A stretch of DNA of 14,718 nt from Salinisphaera sp. UBA6602 (GTDB lineage: Bacteria; Pseudomonadota; Gammaproteobacteria; Nevskiales; Salinisphaeraceae): positions 1 to 14,718 of the forward strand of contig DJIE01000177.1 of NCBI GenBank assembly GCA_002433465.1. The letters are read 5' to 3'. The translations under genes were made by a program, and so were the position numbers. Under the pieces are notes generated by a model. It was not told the DNA's origin. It saw nothing but the letters and a program-made list of their open reading frames with translations, and did not search any database. How positions within the stretch are numbered: the first letter of the stretch is position 1; the number at the start of each line of letters is the position of its first letter. Shown piece after piece: positions 1 to 7,512 of the stretch.

Positions 1-117
1 CTGGCCCGGGTTGAATGGCTTCTGATATGGATTGGTGCCGGTATCGGCGTGTACTTCCTCGTACTCGCGTTGCTTGGGGTACGCCCGCGCCAGTTCATCA
101 TGCGGGAAACGGGTTAA
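1..117 (+). CDS. murJ: MurJ (lipid II flippase), C-terminal fragment
   Basis: The first 38 codons from base 1 form an open frame ending in TAA at 115-117. The peptide is a hydrophobic helix (residues about 6-26 of the fragment, with LLIWIGAGIGVYFLVLALLG) followed by a short basic tail (VRPRQFIMRETG). This resembles the last transmembrane helix and tail of the MurJ/MviN lipid II flippase, which moves peptidoglycan precursors across the inner membrane. The assignment rests mainly on context: murJ commonly lies directly upstream of ribF in gammaproteobacteria, and here its stop is two bases before the ribF start. The gene is cut by the window edge, so most of the protein cannot be checked. Confidence 0.7.
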   Translation: MARVEWLLIWIGAGIGVYFLVLALLGVRPRQFIMRETG

Positions 118-119
118 GC

Positions 120-1058
120 ATGCGTATTGTCCGTAACGTTCGCCGCATGAGCGCACTCGACCAGGGCTGCGCGCTCACGATCGGTAATTTCGATGGGTTG
201 CATCGCGGTCATCAGGCGATCGTGCGTCAACTGCGCGAGCGCGCCCAGGCGCTGGGTGTACCGAGCGTGCTGATGAGCTTCGAGCCCATGCCGCGCGAAT
301 TTTTCGCCCCGGAGCGCGCGCCGGCGCGGCTGTCGTCGCCCCGCGAAAAGATGCGTATGGCTCAGGCACTGGGCGTGGATATCTTTGCCTGGGCACGTTT
401 CGATGCCGAGTTTGCCGGCATGTCGCCGCACGCTTTTCTGGAAGACCTGCTCTCGGCGCGCCTGAATGCACACTATCTGTTGGTGGGCGAGGACTTTCGC
501 TTTGGCCAGAAGCGCGCCGGCGATATCGAAACCCTGCGGGCATTCGCCCACGACCGCGAAATGGAGGTGGCACCGCTGCCGGACGTTCAGGTCGACGGTG
601 CGCGCGTCAGCTCCACGCGGGTGCGCGATGCGCTCGCCGCCGGCGACGTGGCCCAGGCCAACCGTCTACTTGGCCACGCCTACTGGGTGAGTGGCCGGGT
701 GGTTCAGGGCGAGCGGCTCGGGCGGACGCTGGGTTTTCCCACAGCCAATATTCGGCTCGCCCGTAAGCCTGCGCCGCGCTATGGGGTCTATGCGGTCTGG
801 GTGTATATGGCCGACGGTGTGCGCCGGGCCGGGGCGGCGAGCTTTGGCATACGTCCGACCGTGAACGGCCGCGAGCCGCTGCTGGAGGTCTTCGTGCTCG
901 ATTTCGAGGGCGATTTATACGGCCAGCGGATTGACGTATCCTTCGAAGCGTTCATTCGTGCCGAAGAGCGCTATGATTCGCTCGACGCCTTGACCGCCCA
1001 GATGCATCGCGATGTCGCCCGCGTGCGGTCGCATCTGCAAGAGCCGGAATCCCCATGA
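120..1058 (+). CDS. ribF: Bifunctional riboflavin kinase / FAD synthetase
   Basis: This 312-residue cytoplasmic enzyme phosphorylates riboflavin to FMN and adenylylates FMN to FAD. The N-terminal FAD synthetase domain carries the nucleotide-binding motif GNFDGLHRGHQ at residues 22-32 and an SSTRVRDAL segment near residue 160. The C-terminal riboflavin kinase domain carries LGFPTAN at residues 204-210, then YGVYAVWVY and the IRPTVNG...LLEVFVLDF region. The length is usual for the family. I start at the ATG at 120, two bases after the murJ stop; the same frame stays open upstream, but that extension lies inside murJ. The stop overlaps the lspA start by four bases (ATGA), so the two are probably translationally coupled. 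The gene normally found next, ileS, is absent. Confidence 0.96.
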   Translation: MRIVRNVRRMSALDQGCALTIGNFDGLHRGHQAIVRQLRERAQALGVPSVLMSFEPMPREFFAPERAPARLSSPREKMRMAQALGVDIFAWARFDAEFAGMSPHAFLEDLLSARLNAHYLLVGEDFRFGQKRAGDIETLRAFAHDREMEVAPLPDVQVDGARVSSTRVRDALAAGDVAQANRLLGHAYWVSGRVVQGERLGRTLGFPTANIRLARKPAPRYGVYAVWVYMADGVRRAGAASFGIRPTVNGREPLLEVFVLDFEGDLYGQRIDVSFEAFIRAEERYDSLDALTAQMHRDVARVRSHLQEPESP

Positions 1059-1564
1059 CGTTATCGACCGACAAGACGCGTACGTCCGACGAGCGCGGCT
1101 TCCAACTACAGAACGTGCACTGGCTGTGGCTATCGGCGGCGGTAATCGCCGTAGACCAGATCACCAAGCAATTGGTGGTGAACAACCTCGAGCTGTTCGA
1201 CCGCATCCCGCTGTTCAGCTGGCTGAACCTCACCCTGATGCACAACACCGGCGCCGCATTCAGCATATTCGCCGGCGCCACACCGTGGTTCTTCGTGGGG
1301 TTGAGCGTCGTCGTGGCGGTCGGCATTCTCGTATGGATGCGCCGCCACCCCCACGGCGAGCGGCTGGTTGCCAGTGCGCTGGCCCTGATCATGGGCGGCG
1401 CGCTCGGTAATGCCATCGACCGCGCAGCGCGAGGCTATGTCGTCGACTTCGTCGATTTTCATATCTACGGCTGGCACTACCCGGCATTCAACGTGGCCGA
1501 TAGCGCGATCGTGCTCGGTGCGATTCTGATGGGTATCGATATGCTGCGTCCCCGGCGGCATTAG
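1055..1564 (+). CDS. lspA: Lipoprotein signal peptidase (signal peptidase II)
   Basis: LspA is an inner-membrane aspartic protease that removes the signal peptide from diacylglyceryl-modified prolipoproteins. The 169-residue sequence has the family blocks in order: AVDQITKQLV (residues 32-41, first membrane segment), NTGAAFS (64-70), GNAIDR (118-123), VVDF and FNVADSAI. The two catalytic aspartates are D131 (in VVDF) and D149 (in NVAD), 18 residues apart, close to the spacing in characterised enzymes. Four hydrophobic segments are visible. The N-terminal tail before the first membrane segment (about 20 residues, polar) is longer than in many LspA proteins. The start overlaps the ribF stop as ATGA. 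A lipoprotein that would be its substrate, the amidase at 8941-10713, lies in the same window. Confidence 0.97.
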   Translation: MTLSTDKTRTSDERGFQLQNVHWLWLSAAVIAVDQITKQLVVNNLELFDRIPLFSWLNLTLMHNTGAAFSIFAGATPWFFVGLSVVVAVGILVWMRRHPHGERLVASALALIMGGALGNAIDRAARGYVVDFVDFHIYGWHYPAFNVADSAIVLGAILMGIDMLRPRRH

Positions 1565-1581
1565 AAGATCGCCAGGCATAC

Positions 1582-1604
1582 GCCGCGCTGGCAGCCAGCG
1601 CGGC
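1582..1604. terminator. Strong hairpin downstream of lspA (possible terminator)
   Basis: GCCGCGCTGG and CCAGCGCGGC form a perfect 10-bp stem around a CAG loop, beginning 17 bases after the lspA stop. The following bases (AGTCCGATAATT) are not a T-run, so this is not a textbook intrinsic terminator. It could stabilise the mRNA 3' end or act with Rho. Confidence 0.4.
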
Positions 1605-1694
1605 AGTCCGATAATTCCCGTCTTGCAGTGAGCCATGCCGACTTCGACAGCCGGTCGACAAGAGCGTTTGCTCGCTGGAAATCGTGGGCTCGGA

Positions 1695-1719
1695 CGACGC
1701 TTGTGGCAGGCAAGCGTCG
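1695..1719. repeat. Inverted repeat / hairpin in the lspA-pilE spacer
   Basis: CGACGCTTG and CAAGCGTCG are perfect reverse complements separated by the 7-base loop TGGCAGG. No T-run follows on either strand. A shorter relative (GCTTG, loop TTAGG, CAAGC) occurs at 1849-1863. Confidence 0.5.
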
Positions 1720-1980
1720 ACCGCCGGGGCGCGTGGTCGCCTAACCATTGGGGCTGGGTGTTGTGTTTGCCTAAAGCCCCGACCGGTCGGTAGAAGTTAA
1801 TGGCAACGGGCTAGGACTTCTTACAGGTCCCCCGCCTCACGACCGTTTGCTTGTTAGGCAAGCCGCAGCCGCGCCCCGCTGCACTTGGGCCTGATTGCTA
1901 TCCCAGACTGCCTTGACCGCTCGCTGACGATGAACGATATCGTGCTGCTATAGCTTTGCGACAGGCGTCTGACTTCCCAT

Positions 1981-2394
1981 TTACCAGCATTGTTGGCTGA
2001 TCGCAGCGCCAACAGCGGCACCGTTCGCGGTTTTTTGCCCACGCTGGTTGATAGTCAGAGTTGTGCAGTCGTCGTTGGTTTGATCGTTCTGCGCGTTGGC
2101 GGATATCTGAAAGCCGTTCGCGTCGGCGCTGTCGATGTTGAGCGTATAAGCCTCATTCTCTGTTTCCGCGGCCATGCCGAGATCGGCGAGGTTCTGGGTA
2201 TAGGTGTACTGGGTGGTGTAGAGGCGCTCCTGGCGATTCGCGGCTTGCAAGAGCGCGCTTTGCGCATCCGCCCGTCGCGACTTGCGCACCTGGTCGAGAT
2301 AAGAGGGGTAGGCGATCGCGGCCAGAATGCCGACGATCGCCACCGTGATCATGAGCTCGATAAGCGTGAAGCCGTATGTTTTGCGTTGTCGCAT
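1981..2394 (-). CDS. pilE: PilE-like type IV minor pilin
   Basis: This is a 137-residue prepilin. It begins with a seven-residue basic leader, then the PilD cleavage/methylation site G8|FTLIE, with Glu at mature position +5 (E13), followed by the hydrophobic helix [19 protein letters not shown] and the [21 protein letters not shown] block typical of PilE/PilA-like pilins. C110 and C136 near the C-terminus can form the D-region disulfide. In Pseudomonas PilE belongs to the minor-pilin set that, with PilY1, primes pilus assembly. It is the last gene of the operon, 14 bp after the pilY1 stop. Its presumed ribosome-binding site (AGGCG, seven bases before the ATG) lies in the second copy of a short tandem repeat. 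The gene runs convergently toward lspA. Confidence 0.93.
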   Translation of the reverse strand: MRQRKTYGFTLIELMITVAIVGILAAIAYPSYLDQVRKSRRADAQSALLQAANRQERLYTTQYTYTQNLADLGMAAETENEAYTLNIDSADANGFQISANAQNDQTNDDCTTLTINQRGQKTANGAAVGAAISQQCW

Positions 2395-2395
2395 G

Positions 2396-2417
2396 GTCTA
2401 TCGCCTATCTATCGCCT
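2396..2417 (-). repeat. 11-bp tandem duplication spanning pilY1 stop and pilE ribosome-binding site
   Basis: Read on the minus strand, AGGCGATAGAT is followed directly by AGGCGATAGAC, identical at 10 of 11 positions. The first copy contains the pilY1 stop codon (TAG); the second supplies the AGG-containing ribosome-binding site of pilE. Confidence 0.75.
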
Positions 2418-5400
2418 GATCTCGCGCCAGCTGACGCGCTGGTTGGTGTTCTGGCCGGCATCCAGCAGCCAGGCGATATTGCCTCCGTCGCTGGTGTTGG
2501 AATTCACCTGCACAGTCCCGTCGTCGTTGAAGCTTAGCCCTAGGCCACCGACGGGCGACGACGTGCCGAGCACGATGCCGGAAGGGGCGACCTTATCGTT
2601 ATCCCCGCCGATCAGATCGGCGCTATCGTGCTTTCGGTTTCCGTCCAGATCGAATATGGGACGTTCTGTCCGTCCGCCCGTATCGGCCCGCACGGCCATG
2701 ATCGCGCCGGTCGCTTCCAAAGTGCACGTCTGCTCCGGCGGGACCAGGGTAGTGAACACTACCAGATCACCTACAAGCGTTGGCGTGTTGATCAGCAGCT
2801 CCCCGCTGCCGGAAGGCATGTCCATAAACCAGCCGCGCTGGCCGTCGCCGCCGCTGCTGCCGGTGTCGTAGCTGACCGGGTTATCGCTGACGACACGGTA
2901 GGTCGTGTCGCCGGATTTGACGTTTGTCACCGTCTGCTGCTGAAGGTTGGCGCGCGTGAAGTTGGCGGATGGGCTCGGCTTCTTTGCAGCGCTGCTTTCA
3001 CGGTAGCTGAATACGTCGGCGTCCCAAACACCGTAGAAGGTGTTGTTTGCGTCGGCGTTGAACAGGGCGTCGGTTTTCTCCAGGTACTTGCCGGTGCCGA
3101 AGTACACCATCACGCCATAACCGGGGCCGTAGGGATGGACGCCGACCTGGGGTGCCATGGTGATGGGTTGTACGCTGCCGCCGGGGCCTCTGGCCGTGAA
3201 CAGCTTTTTCACGGACCAATCGGAGGTGGATTTGGACGTCAGATCGAACCGCCACATGTTGCCGTACAGATCGCCCGCGTAGACGTAGTCGATAATGAAA
3301 TCGTTATCGACATCGATCGGCGTGACCTCGCTCAGACCGTTCGGGTAGGCACTGGCCGCCGGCGCGGAATTTGTATCGATGGCGCTACGAATCGGTTCGC
3401 CATCGGCCATCCGTACGATATGCAGGGATGCGCTGCGGCCAGCGCTGTTGTAGCCGTTGCCGAACAGCGCGGCCCAGTCGCCGTTATGAAGACGCGAGAT
3501 GGAGGGCTTGCCGTAGGTCTGGCCGAGTGCGCCGGACGCGGTGTACTCCCACAGAACCGTGCTTGAGGCGTTGGCTTCGCTGAAGTTGTCCGGATCGGTG
3601 ATGTCTAGCGCATAAACCGCGTTGCCGCCGTTGTTCATGCCGCCGACGAGCACCGAGTGCCACTTGCCGCCGAAAAACGCGTCGCCGGTCGCAGGGGAAC
3701 CGTCGACATAGTAGCGGTGCGTATAGTCCGGCTGGGTCAGCGCACCCACGTCGTCGAGCAGGGTGCCCGGCACATACGCCAGACGCTCCACGCCGCCGTC
3801 CACGCCGCTGCTTGCCTCGAATCCGTGCAGCATGCCGTCGTTGGCACCCACATAAACCATGGGTGTGCGATTGGCTTGTTGCTGGGCGAAGCCGTTGCCG
3901 CCCGGCTTGCTGTACGCGCTCCCGTTTTCAGGAAAACGGGCCGCGTTTCCTTCCAGGTGTTTGTCCTTCCAAACGGTCGGGTAGCGGACGAACTTCGGTT
4001 CGGCGACATAGGCCGGGGTGGATTGGACGATATCGCCCAGAACGTGGTCGCCGCGATTGCGAAACGGCCCGCCCTCGCTTCTTTCCTGAGTTCGGTCGCC
4101 GCGCAGATAGTTGATCTTGTCGGCGTTCAGATTGAGCGTGGCGTACAAGGATTCGAGTACGCTGGGACGAAATGCCTTGCCGGTGTATTTACCGCCGTTT
4201 GCGGTCGCGGTCAGTACGACGCGATTGCCGGGGCTGGGCATTTTTTCCGATGCCTTCCATACCGGCGTTTGTGCGACACCGCTGTTGGAAAGCCGGAACG
4301 CCCTGAGATCGCCTGACCAGTCGCTGCCCGAGTACGTGGCCTGAAAAGCCAGGCTCTCGGACGAAAGGCTGCGCGAATTAAGCGCAACGCCGCTGAACGA
4401 GCCGTCCTGGTTGAGAATTTCGTCCAGGGCGCCGGTAAAGGCGCTTGCGACCTCCACCGGCGTGCGCGCGTTGAGCAGCTTGCCGCGCGAATTGATGGTG
4501 GCGTGCCAAAGGTCGTCGATCTGCTCGCTGCCGAAGTTGTTCAGGCTGGGCAGGTCGGACCAGTTAGGCTTGTTGTCCCGATAAATCCGTTCGTCGGTGT
4601 AGTCCTGGCTGGGGTCGAACAGAACGCCGCGCTGGCCGAGGGTCACGCCGAGCGTGACCATATGCAGGTCGGTTTCGCAATCAAGCCAGGGGTCCGGACG
4701 GGCATCGCCACAACCGGCGGGCACCCGGAGTTGGTTGCGCTCAAAGCTGCCCACGCGGCCAAGGTTTTCGTAGTACTGCATCGCAACGTCGGCGATCGAG
4801 TTCGACTCATTGTCGCCAAAGGGCGCGCCGTAGCGGGCATTGGCACGACTGTTGAGGTCGGCATTGTCGACGCCGCTAACCGAAGAGTTGTTGTAACCGT
4901 CGGTGAACAGAATGGCGAAATTGCGCTGACAAGCGGATTGAATGATGTTCGAGTTGTTGCGCAGCTGTTCGCCCAGGTACTTCAACGCCGGCCGGTTCGG
5001 CGTACCGCGGGCCTGTGAAAAATCGGTATTGAAGATCTGGCTGTAGAAATCCGCGCGGCCATCCGGCTGAGAGCTGTTTTCGATACCCAGATTGCGCATG
5101 ACCAGGTTGGCCGAGCTGTTCTGGTTGGCCTGGTTGATTGTGCAGGCACCGACATGCACGCCGCTGATCTCGTCGAACGCAGCGACTACGCCGGCTCGGG
5201 TTGCCAGATGACGCTTGCGGTAATAGGTATACCAGTTGGCGAAATTCTGGATGGCCTTGTTATAGGCCGCGGTGCTGACGAAATTGCCGGGTTTGATCTC
5301 GTAGCCTACAAGGGTCTTGTCGCCGTTGGGGGCATGGCCGACGCGGGTGGGCGAGCCGGATTTCCAGCCGAAAGAAGCAGGCAGAGGCGTGTTAGAAGGC

Positions 5401-6122
5401 AGGTAGAACGTCGCGGGAAAGTAGGAGATCGGGACAAGCTGGTTGTTGTTGAATGTCGCCGTGCTCGAGCTGGTCTTCCATTCGTAGCCGTATTCACGAC
5501 AACTGAACAGGCCAAAACGCACGCAGACAACGTCCGCATATCGGACGTTGCCGAACGGGGTGTTGTTGAATACGGCGAAGGTATAGCCGTCGTCCGTGCG
5601 CTCCAACACCTGGGTCAGGTTGAGCCTGTGGCTGCCGGTGACGGGATCGGCCGGTGCGTTCGTGGGGCTACTATTCGGCTTGCCAAGCCACGGATCGTAA
5701 GTAGGCACCGACGGGTCAAAATAGGCGCTGTTGTAAGCCGGGGAGCGCGCGAACGCGAAGGCCGGAATGGGCGGCGCCGCGTAGTAGTTCGAATAGATAC
5801 GACGGTCGCGATCGGAGCCGTTATAACCGTTCGGGAAAAGATAGGCGTAGGCGTTGTTGCTGCTCTGGACGAAGCCGCTGCCGGTCCAGGTCGAACTGCG
5901 GTTGCCATCCCAGTACAGCAGGCCGCTGTCAGTGGGAAACAGCGTTTCGAAATCCATCGAGCCCGAGTCGTCGACCGCGACCAGGATATTGGGGGGCACA
6001 TTCACGCCGGACAGCAGTGGGCGATCCGCCAGATCGAGGTTCTGTGCAAACACGGTGCTCGTGCTGAGCGCGAATGCGATCGAGAAGAGGCCCAGGCAAA
6101 GGATGCGAGATTTGGTAAGCAT
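2409..6122 (-). CDS. pilY1: PilY1-type pilus tip adhesin / assembly factor
   Basis: The product is 1237 residues, similar in size to Pseudomonas PilY1. A Sec signal peptide covers residues 1-26 (cut likely after VFA). A von Willebrand-A-like part follows, with the metal-site motif D51-x-S53-x-S55 (AVDDSGSM) and LFTDGYNN around residues 404-411. The C-terminal half is the PilY1 beta-propeller, with MVYVGANDGMLHGFEA starting at residue 755 and GGMNNGGNAVYALDI and GQTYGKPSISRL after it. Two EF-hand-like loops are visible: D937-V-D-N-D-F-I-I-D945 and D1158-L-D-G-N-R-K-H-D1166. In Pseudomonas a loop of this type binds calcium and controls pilus retraction. I chose the ATG at 6122 because GAGG lies seven bases upstream and the signal peptide starts there; a TTG at 6140 would add six residues. 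PilY1 acts at the pilus tip or outer membrane. Confidence 0.95.
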   Translation of the reverse strand: MLTKSRILCLGLFSIAFALSTSTVFAQNLDLADRPLLSGVNVPPNILVAVDDSGSMDFETLFPTDSGLLYWDGNRSSTWTGSGFVQSSNNAYAYLFPNGYNGSDRDRRIYSNYYAAPPIPAFAFARSPAYNSAYFDPSVPTYDPWLGKPNSSPTNAPADPVTGSHRLNLTQVLERTDDGYTFAVFNNTPFGNVRYADVVCVRFGLFSCREYGYEWKTSSSTATFNNNQLVPISYFPATFYLPSNTPLPASFGWKSGSPTRVGHAPNGDKTLVGYEIKPGNFVSTAAYNKAIQNFANWYTYYRKRHLATRAGVVAAFDEISGVHVGACTINQANQNSSANLVMRNLGIENSSQPDGRADFYSQIFNTDFSQARGTPNRPALKYLGEQLRNNSNIIQSACQRNFAILFTDGYNNSSVSGVDNADLNSRANARYGAPFGDNESNSIADVAMQYYENLGRVGSFERNQLRVPAGCGDARPDPWLDCETDLHMVTLGVTLGQRGVLFDPSQDYTDERIYRDNKPNWSDLPSLNNFGSEQIDDLWHATINSRGKLLNARTPVEVASAFTGALDEILNQDGSFSGVALNSRSLSSESLAFQATYSGSDWSGDLRAFRLSNSGVAQTPVWKASEKMPSPGNRVVLTATANGGKYTGKAFRPSVLESLYATLNLNADKINYLRGDRTQERSEGGPFRNRGDHVLGDIVQSTPAYVAEPKFVRYPTVWKDKHLEGNAARFPENGSAYSKPGGNGFAQQQANRTPMVYVGANDGMLHGFEASSGVDGGVERLAYVPGTLLDDVGALTQPDYTHRYYVDGSPATGDAFFGGKWHSVLVGGMNNGGNAVYALDITDPDNFSEANASSTVLWEYTASGALGQTYGKPSISRLHNGDWAALFGNGYNSAGRSASLHIVRMADGEPIRSAIDTNSAPAASAYPNGLSEVTPIDVDNDFIIDYVYAGDLYGNMWRFDLTSKSTSDWSVKKLFTARGPGGSVQPITMAPQVGVHPYGPGYGVMVYFGTGKYLEKTDALFNADANNTFYGVWDADVFSYRESSAAKKPSPSANFTRANLQQQTVTNVKSGDTTYRVVSDNPVSYDTGSSGGDGQRGWFMDMPSGSGELLINTPTLVGDLVVFTTLVPPEQTCTLEATGAIMAVRADTGGRTERPIFDLDGNRKHDSADLIGGDNDKVAPSGIVLGTSSPVGGLGLSFNDDGTVQVNSNTSDGGNIAWLLDAGQNTNQRVSWREIRR

Positions 6123-6136
6123 GAGATCGCCTCGAC

Positions 6137-6754
6137 TCAACGGGGGGTTCGTTCGTAGATGCTCTGGGTAACAGCGATGGCGGCCGGATTGGCGCCGCGC
6201 GCGAATGCCGTGATGCGGTAGCGAATCGAGCCGTCCCCATCAGCCCCCGCACATCGCTCGGGGTTCACGCTGTTTTCGCAGTCCTCGACGTCTTCGATGA
6301 CGTAGCGCACCGTCGGCGCCGGTGTGGAACTGCCGCCCGCTGCGGCAGGCGGAGAATAGGTCTGGATCGCAGCAGAACCCGAATCCCATATCGCCGGGTC
6401 GAAGTAATCCGCCCCGCTGTTGCCATCGAATACGCGCGCCTGACAGACCACGAGCGTGTTCGGATTATTCGCGCTGTCGTTATTGCCGCTGTTGGCATCG
6501 AAAGAGCAGGCGCGCGTCTGCAGGTCGGGCGTCACTGCGGGCGACAGCCGGAGTTCGGCGGCGCGTAGGGCCGCATCCGCCGCCTGACGGGCCTGCGATT
6601 TTTCGCGCAGGTTGGAGGCCATGCGCTCCTGCAACGTCGAAGAGCTGATCGCCGAAACGGCGAGCAGGGTAATGACCACTAGAAAGATCAGGCTCGTCAC
6701 GAGCACGAAGCCGTTTTCGGTGCGGGGTTTCGGTAGCTTGATCGTATGTTTCAT
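6137..6754 (-). CDS. pilX: PilX-like type IV minor pilin
   Basis: The 205-residue protein starts with a basic leader and G15|FVLVT, followed by the hydrophobic helix SLIFLVVITLLAVSAI and the PilX N-terminal block SSTLQERMASNLREKSQA, then RQAADAALRAAE. The residue at mature position +5 is Thr20, not Glu; PilX-like and GspK-like minor pilins commonly lack the +5 glutamate, which fits a priming role rather than a repeated shaft subunit. Four cysteines lie in the globular part (ACSF, VVCQ, EDCE, ERCAG). The start overlaps the pilW stop as ATGA, and the stop is 14 bp before the pilY1 start; the PilY1 GAGG site falls in this gap. Confidence 0.93.
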   Translation of the reverse strand: MKHTIKLPKPRTENGFVLVTSLIFLVVITLLAVSAISSSTLQERMASNLREKSQARQAADAALRAAELRLSPAVTPDLQTRACSFDANSGNNDSANNPNTLVVCQARVFDGNSGADYFDPAIWDSGSAAIQTYSPPAAAGGSSTPAPTVRYVIEDVEDCENSVNPERCAGADGDGSIRYRITAFARGANPAAIAVTQSIYERTPR

Positions 6755-7512
6755 GGGATCGCGTTGCGTAGAGCGACGACCTGGTCGACCAGCTGGTATG
6801 CGTGACGGTTGGTCGCGCTGAAATTGTTGCCGTAGGCGAAAGCGAAGTTGTGACTCGTCGCGGTGGGCGTGATGTTGTCCTCGCTTTCCAGCAACAGCTG
6901 CAGACGAACGCTCACCACGTTGTCGGCATTGGCGCCGCCCACCGAGTTGGCGTAGGTATTGACCGAACCATCCCGGTCGGTATCTATGCCATAGGTCACC
7001 TTGAATCGGGCCACGTTCTCTACGATCGGCTGCGGCACCGAGCCGGACGAACGATCACGGCACAGAAGGCTGTTCTGGTCGTTCACGTACAGCTCCAGGT
7101 CGGCCATCCTCAGGTTGCTGAGTGGCAATTCGGCCACGCCCGCGTCCGGACCGTTACAGCCGTCGTGGCTGGAGCCCGCCTGGAAGCGCAGACGCAGCGA
7201 GTCATTCCCGTCCGCGCCGCCGCTGGTAGAGCTTACGAATGCAAGGTTGGCGAATGGTGAACTGGCGCGGAACAGGTCGCGGGTGTCGATCTCCACGCGA
7301 TAACCGGCGTGTGCCACCACGTTTTCGATCACAAACGACGCCAGCCGAGCGTTTTCCTGCAGGCCGGCCATATCGCGCTGAAAGCTGAAGCTGTTGCGGT
7401 TGCTTAAAAGAATCTGCAGCACGCCGGCGAGCAGCACGAGCGAGACGACGAGGGCCACCATCAGCTCGACCAGGCTGAAGCCCGCGCTGCGGTTGGGTTG
7501 CAAGGGCTTCAT
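6751..7512 (-). CDS. pilW: PilW-like type IV minor pilin
   Basis: This is a 253-residue prepilin with leader MKPLQPNRSAG and the PilD site G11|FSLVE (Glu16 at +5). The helix LMVALVVSLVLLAGVLQILL and the PilW-type block SNRNSFSFQRDMAGLQENAR, then LASFVIENVVAHAGYR follow. The globular domain includes SSHDGCNG and DQNSLLCRDR, giving one possible disulfide. An open frame extends upstream to 7611, but that part lies within pilV. The ATG at 7512 overlaps the pilV stop as ATGA and gives a proper prepilin leader. It sits in the middle of the overlapping operon, which suggests coupled translation and balanced production of the priming-complex subunits. Confidence 0.94.
   Translation of the reverse strand: MKPLQPNRSAGFSLVELMVALVVSLVLLAGVLQILLSNRNSFSFQRDMAGLQENARLASFVIENVVAHAGYRVEIDTRDLFRASSPFANLAFVSSTSGGADGNDSLRLRFQAGSSHDGCNGPDAGVAELPLSNLRMADLELYVNDQNSLLCRDRSSGSVPQPIVENVARFKVTYGIDTDRDGSVNTYANSVGGANADNVVSVRLQLLLESEDNITPTATSHNFAFAYGNNFSATNRHAYQLVDQVVALRNAIP

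Larger units (their letters stand above)
1565..1980. other. Gene-free convergent spacer between lspA and pilE
   Basis: No convincing coding sequence is visible in these 416 bases on either strand; the open frames are short and look like nothing I recognise. The stretch holds a 10-bp-stem hairpin just after lspA (1582-1604), a 9-bp-stem hairpin (1695-1719), a 6-bp stem with a 19-base loop (1750-1755 with 1775-1780), a perfect 12-base palindrome (1779-1790) and a GCTTG/CAAGC stem (1849-1863). In Pseudomonas this position holds fkpB and ispH, so the spacer may be what remains after their loss (inference). None of the hairpins is followed by a clear T-run, so transcription stop sites for lspA and pilE are not resolved. 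Confidence 0.6.

Noticed and set aside
15..119. N-terminal extension of ribF to base 15
   Set aside because: The region is coding for the murJ C-terminus in another frame, and the RibF family N-terminus begins at the ATG at 120.
1854..2042. 62-codon minus-strand frame overlapping the pilE 3' end
   Set aside because: It overlaps pilE out of frame, has no ribosome-binding site that I can see and shows no recognisable feature.
2628..3566. Plus-strand open frames of 200-330 codons inside the pilY1 region
   Set aside because: They are antisense to pilY1, whose signal peptide, metal motif and propeller are continuous in one frame. None has a recognisable domain.
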